The position numbers and the translations under genes are program-made. A stretch of DNA of 64,000 nucleotides, taken from positions 427,755 through 491,754 of the forward strand of contig LUCM01009864.1 of NCBI GenBank assembly GCA_008360955.1, given 5' to 3'. This document shows, one piece after another, positions 1 to 10,756 of this stretch (the first letter of the stretch is position 1; each line of letters begins with the position of its first letter). The notes beneath the pieces were generated by a model. That model was not told the origin of the DNA, searched no databases, and worked only from the letters and a program-made list of their open reading frames with translations. Source of the stretch: Fasciolopsis buskii. Its lineage: Eukaryota > Platyhelminthes > Trematoda > Plagiorchiida > Fasciolidae.

Positions 1-130
1 ATGCACATAATTTACTAGGAATTACCTTCGTGAAGTGTTGTTACACTTCGATTTTGACTACCTGTAGCCCACGTCATCGTGGAAGTGATCTATAAAAAGT
101 ACATTTAACAACTGATTATTTTCCCAACAG

Positions 131-278
131 GATTCCGGCTGAAGTCTCCCTTGTTTACTGGGAGACTCCTTCTTCTGCCAAATCAACAAGCCATTACTTC
201 TCAGATTTGCACGTCAAAATAGGAACTCCAGTTTGGTGTGCGGAAGAGACGATATCCATTTCGGCCAGATCGCGTTAG
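131..278 (+). CDS. Possible exon of an unrecognised plus-strand gene
   Basis: A good acceptor (TTATTTTCCCAACAG) at 116-130 opens onto a frame of 48 codons without ATG (IPAEVSLVYWETPSSAKSTS ... SISARSR) that stops at 276-278. No donor of quality lies inside it. The peptide belongs to no family I know. It contains an 8-bp hairpin (AGTCTCCC / GGGAGACT). It could be a terminal exon, a relic or chance. Confidence 0.2.
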
Positions 279-934
279 TGTCTTGACCATGGATGTCGAT
301 TGTTCACCAAGAACCCCATTGGCCAAAGTTTAGTTATCGCCCATGTGATCCTTTGAATCTAATTTATTCGCTACCGGTGGCAGTTGCACTGAGGCAGACC
401 AGGTTTAGGTGTCTGCCTGCACGAATCTAGCACAAGGACACCTAGGTACAGTGAGACCGATGCTCAGTGCTAAGTTTGCTTCCGCTAGCATTTGCGGCGA
501 TTGTCGATTTTGTTCATTTTTGGATGGATTTCAGTTTGAAAATCGGTCAATTTTTTAAAGGTGGATGCGTCGAACCATAAAATTTAAGCTAATTAAAATG
601 TCGAATACTTTTTCTGTTTAAGAGGTTTAGCTGTGTGGGTGAATAAATGAAATTCACTAAAAATAAATTTATTCTCATGCGCACAAACCGTAATTTGTAA
701 GGGTTTATCGTAACGCATTACTCATCTCAGGTCTCATAAAGTTTGATGTTTTCTAGTCACTGTTACTTCCGGTCGATAAATCACCTGCGCCTGTAAACAG
801 AAGGAAAATTCATGACGCCCTGGACCACCATGGGTCATCAAAGTGTAATTTACACTAACTTATTTCTCAACGCTTATCGTCTACTTCTTTGTAATGTGTA
901 TACCTTCATATGTTACTGAACTTTATGCAACCAC
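279..934. other. No recognisable feature
   Basis: AT-rich, no convincing ORF, splice pair or repeat. Confidence 0.5.
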
Positions 935-1316
935 ACCGGCGGAGATAGGATATCGATTGGCTTTGAGGTCGCAATATACGTCCGACCACGGGAGGAGCGT
1001 CCGATCGACTGCCACGTCAAAGCTGCACGTCTGTGCACTCATGAACAACTGGCTGACGAATTAACTACGTTGAAAATGCTAAGCCATTGCACTGCATCAA
1101 AATGGTCACAAAATCGTCGATCCCTACTCATGGAGCAGTTTAATATGCACATCATGGCTATTCGTCTGATTTATGATTCAAAACATTTGGCTGAAACTGC
1201 GCAACACCGATTATTTTGGACGAATTTGCCAGTTCTGCAGCGGACACAGATTGTGCTGGTACAAAAGTTCCACAAAACTTGCATTCGATCAGTCCTGGCC
1301 CACGCAGGCTACTGAT
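935..1316 (+). CDS. Unrecognised plus-strand open frame, possible exon or relic
   Basis: The frame is open from about 925 to a stop at 1313-1315 and reads through HTGGDRISIGFEVAIYV, RPREERPIDCHVKAARLCTH and SKWSQNRRSLLMEQF. The ATG at 1070 is internal to the open stretch. A second frame (1173-1421) stays open past the stop, which would fit a frameshift in an old coding sequence. No known domain is seen. Confidence 0.25.
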
Positions 1317-1421
1317 TGTTTATTATCCGACCACAAACGGAATGTTCAAATAAACTGTACCGTCAAACTTCCGAAGTGCGAAGCAATAAGTTACGCGAAC
1401 AAAATAACTATAAATGGCTGA

Positions 1422-2668
1422 AGTTGCAGAAAAGATCAGAATTGTCAAAATCTTTTTGTGCGAAAGCAAAGCACAGTTTCATTTGATAGACGCGCTTACA
1501 GATATCGATGTTTTTGTTTTTCAAAAATATACGTGGAATTTGGCATAACCCATCCAGTGGTTTGATCATAGTTTGCGCGTACACCTAATTGTTTTTTCAA
1601 GCTCATCTTACCCTAACTTTGTCAGAAGAAAATCGTGTTTCAGTCATACGGTGCCACAAAAGACAGATGGATCGGCAGCTATGTGGTTTGCCGGCAAATG
1701 GCAAATGGGTTAGGAGTTTTGATAATGCAGGTTTTGTATAAATTCCTCTCTCCCAGTTAATGGTACTCAATGGTCTTGTATTAAAACTGGATCACTTAAC
1801 TTGGTAATCTAGTGGGACGCATAGTGGAAAAAATTGCTTTATGGAATTACATCCTCACGATCGCCAAAGTGGGCAACTTGATCGCGACTGTTTCAAATGA
1901 TCGGATTGCTACTCTAGAGAGGTTACAAAGTTTGCCGTTCAAGTGTAAACTGCGGAAACAAACTTCAAGAATAAAGAAAACTGGTTGATTAACTGAGCCT
2001 CGCACAAGTTGTGCCAAAGGAGCTAACGGGAATAAACCAACAAGTTTCCGCAACTCCAAGATAACAATGTCCGGCTGGGTACTCATTTCTGGTGCTCACG
2101 CTCATGAAACGATCGAAATTTCTCCATGAAATTTAGGTCGAATAAGTCCAATCCGCTTGAAGGCATATATACATATTATGGAACATGCTGAAAATGGCTG
2201 ACCAATGAATCAGAAGCCAGGTCGGGTCAAATCAAATGATGCTTTAATGCAGCCGGAATGAAATGCTTCAATCCACGGCTGGTGACTGTGAACAGAAGAG
2301 ACCATCGAGTGATCATTTTCGATGAAGGACCGAGGAGATAATTCTCACGGATTGACCATTTTATTACATCCTGCCAACAGCTGATAACATGGAATGAACA
2401 GGGTGAGTATCTGGCGATAACAAATTCTGTTTTATATATTTTGTCCTTCTATTAAATTGATTGGCTGCGCAAAAAACTCAATTATGCCTCCATATCAGTC
2501 ACCGAAAGTGAAGCGACCGGGAAGGACGTGCAATATTCCACGCGTGAGACACAAGGACGGAAAAGGCATTATTAACTAATGTTTCTGATAATCATTTAGT
2601 CACCACCGGATAGCTCCAAATGATCCTTTCAGATTCAGGTATGGAGTACATCCCGATTTACATGGACA

Positions 2669-2671
<3 letters not shown>
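1422..2671. other. No recognisable gene
   Basis: One good donor-like site (AACAGG|GTGAGT near 2400) follows only short open frames. Nothing else seen. Confidence 0.5.

Positions 2672-2702
<31 letters not shown>
2672..2702. repeat. (AT)n microsatellite
   Basis: About 15 uninterrupted AT units directly before the hairpin cluster. Confidence 0.95.
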
Positions 2703-2704
<2 letters not shown>

Positions 2705-2875
2705 AACGAGGGCATTCTGCCCTCGTTCCTAAGGTTGGCTCAGCCCAACTGATAAAGAATTATCAACGAATGAATGACAGTTGTCATTCTTCTGTGGACT
2801 GTTCGACGAACAGCTTCCATGCACACTCCTGTTGCTACAGATTCGATTCTGGTGAGAAATATCAATTCGGAGTGT
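2701..2875. repeat. Six successive inverted repeats (hairpin cluster)
   Basis: Starting just after an (AT)n tract, the sequence can fold into six neighbouring stems: 2701-2714 with 2718-2731 (14 bp, 3-nt loop, perfect), 2734-2738 with 2745-2749, 2751-2755 with 2760-2764 (perfect, 4-nt loop), 2772-2779 with 2782-2789 (8 bp, perfect), 2799-2805 with 2807-2813 (7 bp, one-base centre) and 2823-2829 with 2869-2875 (7 bp). The density is far above the surrounding sequence. A second (AT)n tract closes the block at 3004-3033. It might be a structured RNA or the end of a mobile element; I do not recognise a family. Confidence 0.7.
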
Positions 2876-3003
2876 ACAAGTATGTGGAGGTTTGAACAAG
2901 AGAGCATCGGGTACGCATATCTGAGGAGCGACAATAACCGCGAAACCGGTCGTGTGCTCCCGGGCAAATTTTGTTCACGCATCCAGATACTACTTGCTGC
3001 TTC

Positions 3004-3033
3004 TATACATATATATATATATGTATACATATG
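3004..3033. repeat. AT-rich palindromic microsatellite
   Basis: TATACATATATATATATATG followed by TATACATATG; nearly self-complementary. It closes the hairpin-rich block. Confidence 0.85.
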
Positions 3034-3839
3034 AATACAACAGAAATACAAACAGAATTTAGCAGATATTGAACTGCAAATGACTCAGTTCATATCGTTC
3101 CATTCCGAAAACAACACGATGGCAACTCAAAGAAAATGGAATCCTCATTGGAACAAATGAAGGAAGATAAGCCTACATTTAACAATATGAACCATTTGAT
3201 TACTTCGAAATACGGCAAAAGATAACCAAACAATGTCTTTAGAGTTATCAACAAACGGGATTTTGTTGACAAAATATCATTTCACGTGGTACGTTTGAGA
3301 TGGACTACGCGGTATGTGTAATCGATTTGTTTCCATTTTCGATTTATTATCACTTTACTCAACCCTTCAAAAATCGAATCTGCTTATGTGATAACATAGT
3401 TTTGTCTACCCAGCATTCCATCGGACATTTGAATTCCATATCAAAACGAAGCGGAATTTAGGCCTGTTCAGCGTCCTCTTGAGTACATGGTAGCACATGT
3501 TCGACCACAATGACGTCATAGGAGGCGGAATGGAATCTCATAAATCCCATCTTAATGTCTTGCGGGCTGAACAATAAACAAGTAGTGACTGGTTGTTTTT
3601 AACCTAGAACCTAACTCATCCCTAGTGACAGCTGACAGGGTGTGCTCTTCTGCATCATACTCAGCGCAGTGTATCAACTTCGAAAGTGGCTTCTGGGAAG
3701 TATTTTCGACAAGTTATTGCCAAATTTTGCACCTATAAGGCAAACTTACTAACATGGATATTTGTGCCTTGCCACAAAGTAAGAAATCTTATTTTGTCCC
3801 AAACCTAAAAGCAGACGAGAATCCGTTTATCACAATCAG
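3034..3839. other. No recognisable feature
   Basis: Between the AT-rich tract and the exon-like frame at 3840; only short, unconvincing open frames. Confidence 0.5.
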
Positions 3840-4051
3840 ATATTTGTTTGTCTCCGGGCAAACAATATCACTTAGCAAAACTAATCGACACCCAAAATGA
3901 AATCCTTCTAAAACTGAATCCCTACTTGAATCCCAAGTGCACACATTTCTTTGGTCAAAAGATCACGAACTCGGTTGCTCTGGCCGTCGGTCAACTTCGT
4001 TTAACTCTGTTAGCCGCGACACCCAGTACTGAAAATGATATACTTTCATAA
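3840..4051 (+). CDS. Possible terminal exon of an unrecognised plus-strand gene
   Basis: An acceptor-like TATCACAATCAG precedes a phase 2 open frame of about 70 codons: SPGKQYHLAKLIDTQNEILL, LNPYLNPKCTHFFGQKI, ALAVGQLRLTLLAATP, ending ENDILS and TAA (4049-4051). The stop overlaps a polyadenylation signal AATAAA (4051-4056), as in compact gene ends. The peptide has balanced composition but matches no family I recognise. If real, the gene is convergent with slo. Confidence 0.35.
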
Positions 4052-4056
4052 ATAAA
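4051..4056 (+). terminator. AATAAA polyadenylation signal candidate
   Basis: It overlaps the stop codon of the exon-like frame at 3840-4051. As a hexamer it is common by chance in AT-rich DNA, so its weight rests on that frame. Confidence 0.3.
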
Positions 4057-4949
4057 GGAGGTGCAGATAGGAAATTCCGCACATTTAATTACATCTAGAG
4101 TGGTGCATAATTATCGCCCTTTATCTTCAAGATGGCATAGTATTTATTTGACACGTGTTCACGAAGTGTAGGTTTTTGGTTGATGTGCGAAAAATTACAT
4201 TTCAACATAGGTTTTGCTTGGGACATCCATCTAGTGAAAACTGTCATTCTTCAATAAGAATTAATATTAGAACTCAGTAACATAGAATAGCCGAATGAGT
4301 GACGAAATACCTCTGGCTTATTTAGTGAGTCGTAGTTTTGCCTGTAATAATGACTTTTCCATCCTAAGTAGCGTAGTTCTCGACTGTATTTCTTGTCCGG
4401 AATGTTTTCAAACTCTGTTCTCTTAGTATATGTGATCGGAACATCCCGATAATTACTTGACCTTTTCTTCAGATGATATTGCTTTGGTACCTACGGTCAC
4501 GCGAACTCAACTAATCGTAGTTGAACTCATTCTAAATAGAAAAAGGTAACATGAACGGGGTGTTCCATTTCTGTTTACCACTCTTCAGAACGTCACAAAA
4601 GCAATTCCTACTTACACCTGTGCTTAAATACGTATAATTCTTTACTTGCTCTTTTACTTTTATGTGACTAACTATTGGAAGAGGATAAATCGGCTTCTTG
4701 GATGCCCCTGATTGCGGTAGTCTATGCGTTTTGATCTGCACCGAGGTCTGCATATTGCAAAATCTAGTTTTTGCGGCAACCGCTTGCTTTGAAAATCGAC
4801 TGAGGACCTAGTCGATCCATGACCACCTTAATAGTGCTAGTCGACTTCTCTAGTTGGCCACCAAGGTAACATATTCAATCTGAACGGGTTGGCGGTACTA
4901 GACTTTATTTCGTTAATTCCGTCTCTGATCGGCGGAAACGAAAGCTGTT
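4057..4949. other. No recognisable gene; possible LINE 3' tail
   Basis: The part near 4800-4949 may be the worn 3' end of LINE copy 1. The rest shows nothing. Confidence 0.4.
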
Positions 4950-5510
4950 CGATGCTCTTACAGTCCTAAAACAGAGCAGCGTCTGAGAGGCAGTCGTACC
5001 GCTTGATTTTTGCCGTATAGGGGAGGCACGAATGGCCGAAACTTTCTAGTCGTTTTGCATAGCCTACCCTTAGTGGTTAGGTTTCGCATGAGTACGAAAG
5101 GACTGGACAGGCGGCGGCACGGCAAATGTGCAGCTTCGTACGGAGGTTTATTTCGCTGCGAGACCACAATGCTTTGTGAAGTGATAGGAAAGCACCCCTC
5201 GCGCAGTCTACGCGGAGCATAACCTCGTCTCTGACATGCCCGTTGGATAGTGGAGCCCAGGTGAAGCACCCGTCGCCACTGATGTGGAAAGAAGATGACG
5301 GGTCTTATGAAGTTGTGAAGAACTTCGTTTTTGACATAATAACCTCGAGGCCAACAGTCATGGCTTCGCATAAAATCCGGTCTAGGACCGGCTGCACAGT
5401 TGCAGGCTCCTCTCGCAGAATAACGCTGTCGTCGGTGAACTCGAGGTTAGTGACTCAAAAACAGTGACCACGTTTTAGCCCTCGAAAGCTATTGAGACCA
5501 CTATAGAGTA

Positions 5511-5690
5511 TCTTTCTTTTATCTTCTGCTTTCTTTATTATTGAAATAACGAATGTACATCATTTTTCAGGAAAACGGCCGCGGCCAACAAAGGGCTGCC
5601 AAGTGGGAAAGTTGTCCAACCGTGGAAGGATTCGAACCCGCGACGTTCATATGCCACGACCTTCCTCGTCTATAGCGCAGTTGAAGAAAG
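5511..5690 (-). mobile_element. tRNA-derived SINE, copy 1, inside LINE copy 1
   Basis: It shares with the copies at 17340 and 61735 the plus-strand blocks AATGTACATCA.TTTTCAGGAA, GGCCGCGGCCA, AGGGCTGCCAAGTGGG and ATTCGAACCCGCGAC. On the minus strand the last is the RNA polymerase III B box (GGTTCGAAT). The tRNA-like head is at the higher coordinate, so the element points to the minus strand. It splits the reverse transcriptase remnant of the LINE, so it landed after, or in an ancestor of, that copy. Confidence 0.8.
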
Positions 5691-5885
5691 TCGACGAGCG
5701 TAGGTAGTTCTGAGGAACACCTGAGTAAACGGAAAAATTTACAGATTCTTCATCGTATGCGCGGACACGCGCCTGTGTTGGTTAGTAGTATGCCTCAGCC
5801 CAGCGTACTTTTCCAGCATTCAGTTGCTTCAAAGTAGGTTCTAGAGTGATTGTCTGCTCTGAAGTCGAGGAAGCACGCTGTAGTA

Positions 5886-5990
5886 AGTTTCTTTTTATTT
5901 TGTACTTCCTCTATTCATGAAATAACCATTGTACATCATTTTTAGCAAGGGCGTAGCGGCCATCAGCGGGTTGCTAGAAATTATGCCGTT
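5886..5990 (-). mobile_element. SINE, copy 2, partial (tail half, no tRNA head)
   Basis: TTTTTATTTTGTACTTCCTC, GAAATAACCATTGTACATCA and GCGGCCATCAGCGGGTTGCT match the tail and body of the other copies. The B-box half is missing. It lies 200 bp from copy 1 in the same orientation inside the same LINE remnant. Confidence 0.6.
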
Positions 5991-6805
5991 GTTCTAGAAT
6001 TTGACGTAGTTTGAGGGTCTGATCGATACAATCTCTTCCACGGCAAAAGTCATACTAGGTAGACGTGTTCTTGCTTCCCGAACAACAATAAAACATTTCA
6101 GCAAAACGGTTAAAAAGAGCTTAGCTGCCATACCAATGAGGTCAGTACCTCCGTCGTTCGCATATATAATTTTGTTGACTTTCTTTAGCATAGGGGAGTA
6201 GAACAGAAGTTCCCCAGCTATTGGGAAACGTTTTGCAGTGCCAGATAGGAGAAAAAAGCTTAGTTCGTGGAATCAGCGGAGCTATGATGCCACTTTCACC
6301 GGGTGACCTCTCGTTTTTCATTATCTGAACAGCTGAGATGAATTCTAATTCATCGGGAGGCTCAAGATCAATTTCATATTGTTCAACGATTTCTGCTGAC
6401 GTTACACAGACGGACTGGATGGGAGGGCGAATGAGCAGCTGGTTAAAATGTTCGATCCATGTTTTGTTCGCATCCTTATATGGAGTAACCACAGCCGTTA
6501 CGAAGCGTGGAGGGCAGAGGTTGCACCTTTCCCGAGAAGAAGCTTTTTTAAATCTCCAACGGCAGCTGCGGTTTCCTTGCGGTCTGCAATTTTGTGCCAG
6601 CGTCGTTCTCGGTCGCTTTTTGTTGAGCGTATATCTGCGCGGCGAATATTGTAGTAATCGAGTGAGTTGTGCGGTCTGGCGTCTATAGCCTCAGAATATC
6701 GACTGAGTTTCCGCAGGTATCCAATCTTTTCTGATCCATTAGGCTTTGCCTAGCTGTTCAGGGGATGCGCCTGTGATAAATACTTTTAGCCCCATCCGCT
6801 GCTCA

Positions 6806-7310
6806 TCATTTTTGTAAATCTCGGCTAGTTAAGACGTGAAAACAATGGACAGGGTTTCGACGTTTTCTAGAATTCTTAACTTGGACACATCGACTCTGAT
6901 GTGCGGTTGAATTTTCCGCCAAGCTGAAGGGTGGAAATTGGAGCGAGCGCGTACCAGTGTGTGGTCCGTGCCGTTGACGTTCCCTGTTAGGCCCCCATGG
7001 TATGCCCAATAGTCTTCGATCGATGAGGACCAGCGAGAACAGTTGGCCTGATGCGGTGTCCTACCGCCGCTGGAATAACACGCCAGCAAACACCTTTTTG
7101 GATGTTGAAAACTGGTATTGGTGACGACCAGTCGGTTGAGATCCGCAAACGAGACCAAGCGGTTGCCATTTTCACCGAGACCGAATCTCTCCAGGATGTG
7201 ATGAGTGTACTTATCAGCTGATTCCGTGAGGGCGTTCCAAGATCCTGAAATTAGAAGGATGTCGCACCTTGGGACCCGGTTGACTAAATCCTGGAGTTTG
7301 GCTTAGCCTG
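6806..7310 (-). pseudogene. LINE copy 1: APE-type endonuclease fragment
   Basis: In intact LINEs this domain nicks the target DNA. On the minus strand the fragment reads SGSWNALTESADKYTHHILERFGLGENGNRLV, FADLNRLVVTNTSFQHPKR, a broken middle, then SSIEDYWAYHGG, NVNGTDHTLVRARS. The layout is that of LINE endonucleases (GDWNA, then NG.RLV.F....LVVTNT.FQHP, then SDH.LV). The catalytic GDWNA motif is changed to GSWNA and the SDH motif to TDH. Frame changes near 7000-7160 split it. It is clearly non-functional. Confidence 0.75.
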
Positions 7311-8404
7311 TACAGGAGGAGCGTAGATTGCAACGACGGTCACGCTGAAATGCTTGCTCATGAATCATGTCAGTACAAGTCATGGAGAAACTGGTTCCCA
7401 GGAGAACACGACGCGGTGGGCTTGACCGTTCGTCGCAATCAAAAAATCGCGGAGTCAGGAATTGCGTTTTGGGCCGCTATGATACATCCAGTACGATGCG
7501 GCCGTCTGAAGGGGGTGCTTGAATATATTGGCTGCTGTTAATGGATAGGCGCACGTCCGATAACCAAGCGATGTTAACCCAAAATAGAAGAGCGTGCGCG
7601 TGATGGACCGGCCACCTGTGTTCATAAGATTTTTCAAGTTACAATAGGCCTTAGGCATACGGGATCCTGTTTTTAGGTTTAAATTCCAAGTTCTTATCTG
7701 GGTCATCCTAACCACTGGGGGAGCACTCGTTGTGTCACCTACCGGGGATCCCGTGACACGATGACAGCAAACTGTAAAGACAAAATCTATGAAGATACCT
7801 TGGAATATCGTACGAAGTGAAGTCCCCAACGTCATTCGGCTTTTGTTCAAGGTGGCACCTCTAGCTCGTGCCAAATCAGTCGCAACATGTGGGGTAATTA
7901 TATGTTCAGCTGTTGGGAGTCGCGGCCGACCAAACGGTTCATACGTCTTTTGGCGGTAGTCTACCAACGCGTGACGCCAAACGCCTCCGAGGTGACCTTG
8001 GGGCATGATTGCCGTTGGCTCATCAAGAGTTTCACTCACCATTCGGAATCACTGACTGCAACCCATGAGGTCCACACAAACCTGTCGGTTGGACTAATTG
8101 CCTTGGTAGCCGTTGGACCCAGCATATATTATCTGCCTATTCGGAAGCATTCTTCTTCGCATATTGGACGCCGCTTCGCAAAAGTTTGTAGTCTTGGTTG
8201 CCCTCAACCTCATTCAGCTTGACTGTCGAGTGGTTCGCGAGGGTGTGGCCGCTAATGCATGCTTCAGATTCCTTAAGCCACGTATAATTAGTAACATGAT
8301 GAATATAAATGTGTATTTATACATATATTTGTCTATTGATAGCACGGTTAGGAATCGAATATAACTTACTGTTATCGACTTTGGAGTTTGCGAAACATAC
8401 TACT

Positions 8405-8560
8405 GTCTCTTATCTTTTCACTTCTCTTGTTGTTGAAACGGTAAAGTGCGGCATTTTTCGGGACCTGGAGTGCGGCTAACAGAGGGCTGTTAGTTGTGCA
8501 GTTATTGTGGCCACTGATTCGAACACGCAATGCTTTCGGCTGAGACTACTGTTGAATGTA
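8405..8560 (-). mobile_element. SINE, copy 3, diverged
   Basis: TCTCTTATCTTTTCACTTCTC, TTGAAACGGTAAAGTGC, GCGGCTAACAGAGGGCTGTTA and CTGATTCGAACACGC follow the order of the better copies with many substitutions. It lies just beyond LINE copy 1 and downstream of the slo stop codon. Confidence 0.6.
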
Positions 8561-9335
8561 CTCCCTACTGGAGTAGTGCAAGCTAGATCCAATCGTTTAT
8601 TCCATGCGGTCCATTACATTCTATCCGTCCTATGTCGGTCGCGTACCGAAGGGATATTAAAGTTGGGATTGTGTGTTATACTTAAGGAAAATAAAATTCA
8701 TTTTTTCGCCTACAGATATGTTTCATTACAAACTGTTTCCCTTTAGATTTATAGTTTCGTGTCCCATTTAGGTTTGCTAATTTTATTATTCTTTTCTCAC
8801 TGAGTCATTTTATCTGCAAACTCCTAACTATAGAAAAAAACTACAAACCGCTCTCGATTACACAGGTTTAGATACTTATATTGTTATACGGACGGATGCG
8901 CAGAAGCACATCAGGAAAGTGTACATTTCACACCGTCCATCACTTTGGTTGGAACGATGATGGGAGATTGGATGAAGATTAGTGCCAAAGGTGAGTGGTT
9001 ATTCCGAAAGGATACAAATGCAGGACAATTTCGAGGAAAATTTCCAACTGCGGACGACTATAACACAACGAAAAGAGATAGGTGGGTTTCGGGGAAAATG
9101 AGTTTGTGTTTTGAAGGAAATGTGAATGCCAGGATAGATCGAAGTGACCTGATGTTCTAGGTAGTTGGGGGTTGAGATATCGGAAAGTAGATCGTATGAA
9201 AATGTTGCCCGTCTGAGGCAAATTAAATACGATTTTACTGGCTATCGTTAGGCCTGAATGCTTTTCACGTTGATTAGCGGTTCCGGTCGCACTGGATCTC
9301 AAACATACAGACCAGCAAGAGAGAAAATAAACTTA
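8561..9335. other. Downstream flank of slo (likely 3' UTR and intergenic)
   Basis: This follows the slo stop codon on the minus strand. Minus-strand AATAAA occurs at 8782-8787 and 8591-8596. The ORFs here are short and without recognisable content. Confidence 0.4.
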
Positions 9336-10756
9336 TCAGACTTCAACATCTTTTCGTAGTTCGAATGGACGCAAACAGAATACGAGGTCAGACTGCCTCA
9401 AGGGAAAATCATTCGGCGGATTCGTGATCACATATCGATTGACTAGGTCAAAAGTGTGGGCAAATGTGCACTGACGAGTTGGTCGTGTGACGGGTGCATT
9501 GGGCTGGCACAAGCTGACCTCACGCTGAAGACGAAGTGAGTAGGTGTGAATCATGTTATCAAAGGATTGCGCGCAAGTGCTCAGACGTCGACCCTTCCAG
9601 GGCTTGTTCACCTTTAGACGATTATTCTCGTTTAGTTTTTCATCACATGAATTCGTTCTGGCCAACTTACGACGAGCATCGTTTTCGTCGACAGTTGCGC
9701 TTCGATAAACCGCAAGACACAAAATTCCACGCTCTTTGATAGCATGACAGAAAAGCTCTCCAAATGTCGGAAATATATAGTTTTCTGTGCTTATCAAAGG
9801 TCGTAAACGTGAATCTAAAACAGATAATTGTCCTATTCGGGGTCTTTGTCTTGTTTCCAGGATGCTAGAGTCCCAACTGGAACGTAGAAGATGACAGTTG
9901 CTACGACTTTTGCAACGGTTGAACTGGCCTTCAGACTGACTTTCATTTTGCCCCGTCATCTGCTCGTCATCATACCGCTCACTACAATTTAGACCACCAC
10001 CTTCGGCCAGCCATTGTTCCAAAGCTGGTGTAACACCACCGGTGATCAAGTGACGAATCAACGTCATCGAATTGCAATCAAAATAGGCGGTACTGGCTAG
10101 TACATCCAACACGGAAGTGGTAAAAGCCGCACCGCGTGCAAACGCTGCGGTTAAGGAGGCTGGTATGTCCGTAGCACCGGTATCCACATCTTCCGGATCC
10201 AGATAGTGAATGTTTGCATCTGTGACCAATTCAGTGATCATGGGGATTTCAGAGCCCAGACGTCGAATAGGCGCCTTAGACAGTAATGTTTTTGATGTCA
10301 CCGGGGGAAAACGCATTCCACGAATATTGAGTGAGCACAAAATCACTTCTTTATCCAACATGTACGGATCATCTGTATGAGCTTCGCCACGAGAACTTAG
10401 AATAACACAGACAGAGGCAAAACGAATTCGTGCGGTACGCAGATCGGCTCTGGAAAGCGGACTTCCAGGCAAACAGAAAACGTTGGGGAAATTCGCAATG
10501 CTTGGCCATTCACGTGCCAAATAGGAGCGATCGCCTAGGATTACTATGGTTTTCAGTTCATCCGAGTGAAAATGGCTTGCACGTAGTGGCATTACGAATG
10601 AATGAAGTCCCAGAAGCGGTTGGTCTTCTTTTGTCAACAGACATAGCAAGATATGATTAATCAGCATCCGATTACGTTGCTGAGTTGTCATTGATTTTTT
10701 GGAACCACGTAACAGACTACTATCAAACGATCGAGCTTCACAGTAGTGATACATCC
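9336..10756 (-). CDS. slo: slo coding exon 4: RCK2 and C-terminal tail with stop
   Basis: The exon starts after CTCCATCAG with GG|ATG, completing the split Gly and giving ITG-MYHYC, which matches human DSTG-MFHWC. This confirms the join to exon 3. RCK2 landmarks are [73 protein letters not shown] and the end [20 protein letters not shown]. The calcium bowl, an Asp run in human BK, is reduced to D1149, E1151, D1152, D1154 and D1159 with Thr, Gly and Ala between. An insertion of about 85 residues (Arg/Ser-rich) sits before RYVITNPP. The protein ends ELRKDVEV with stop TGA at 9336-9338. A minus-strand AATAAA lies at 8782-8787, about 550 bp downstream; it is a possible but unproven polyadenylation signal. 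Confidence 0.95.

Larger units (their letters stand above)
4958..6492 (-). pseudogene. LINE copy 1: reverse transcriptase fragments
   Basis: The minus strand begins with WIEHFNQLLIRPP, then IDLEPPDELEFISAVQIMKNERSPGESGI, SWGTSVLLPYAK: the fingers region of LINE reverse transcriptases. MAAKLFLTVLLKCFIVVREARTR follows in another frame. At 5422-5445 the catalytic block reads EFTDDSVIL (usual form YADDIVL). The region after it reads CEAMTVGLEVIMSKTKFF, then, after a frameshift, ALWSRSEI.LRTKLHI. The palm is broken by frameshifts and by SINE-like insertions at 5511-5690 and 5886-5990. It is a dead copy. Confidence 0.75.
4950..8050 (-). mobile_element. Decayed non-LTR retrotransposon (LINE), copy 1
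   Basis: Reading the minus strand from 8050 down gives pieces of an endonuclease-reverse transcriptase polyprotein in the expected order. These are a poorly kept N-terminal part (7455-8042), APE-type endonuclease (about 6800-7310), the start of the reverse transcriptase (6142-6492), its middle (5994-6191 in another frame), and the catalytic FTDD region with the following thumb (about 5000-5470). Many stops and frameshifts separate them, and two SINE-like insertions sit within. The clade is uncertain; the layout is RTE- or CR1-like. The 3' boundary is vague because similarity fades below 4950. Confidence 0.8.

Noticed and set aside
7455..8042. 195-codon minus-strand frame as an independent gene
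   Set aside because: It leads directly into LINE copy 1 and fits its N-terminal region; treated as part of the element.
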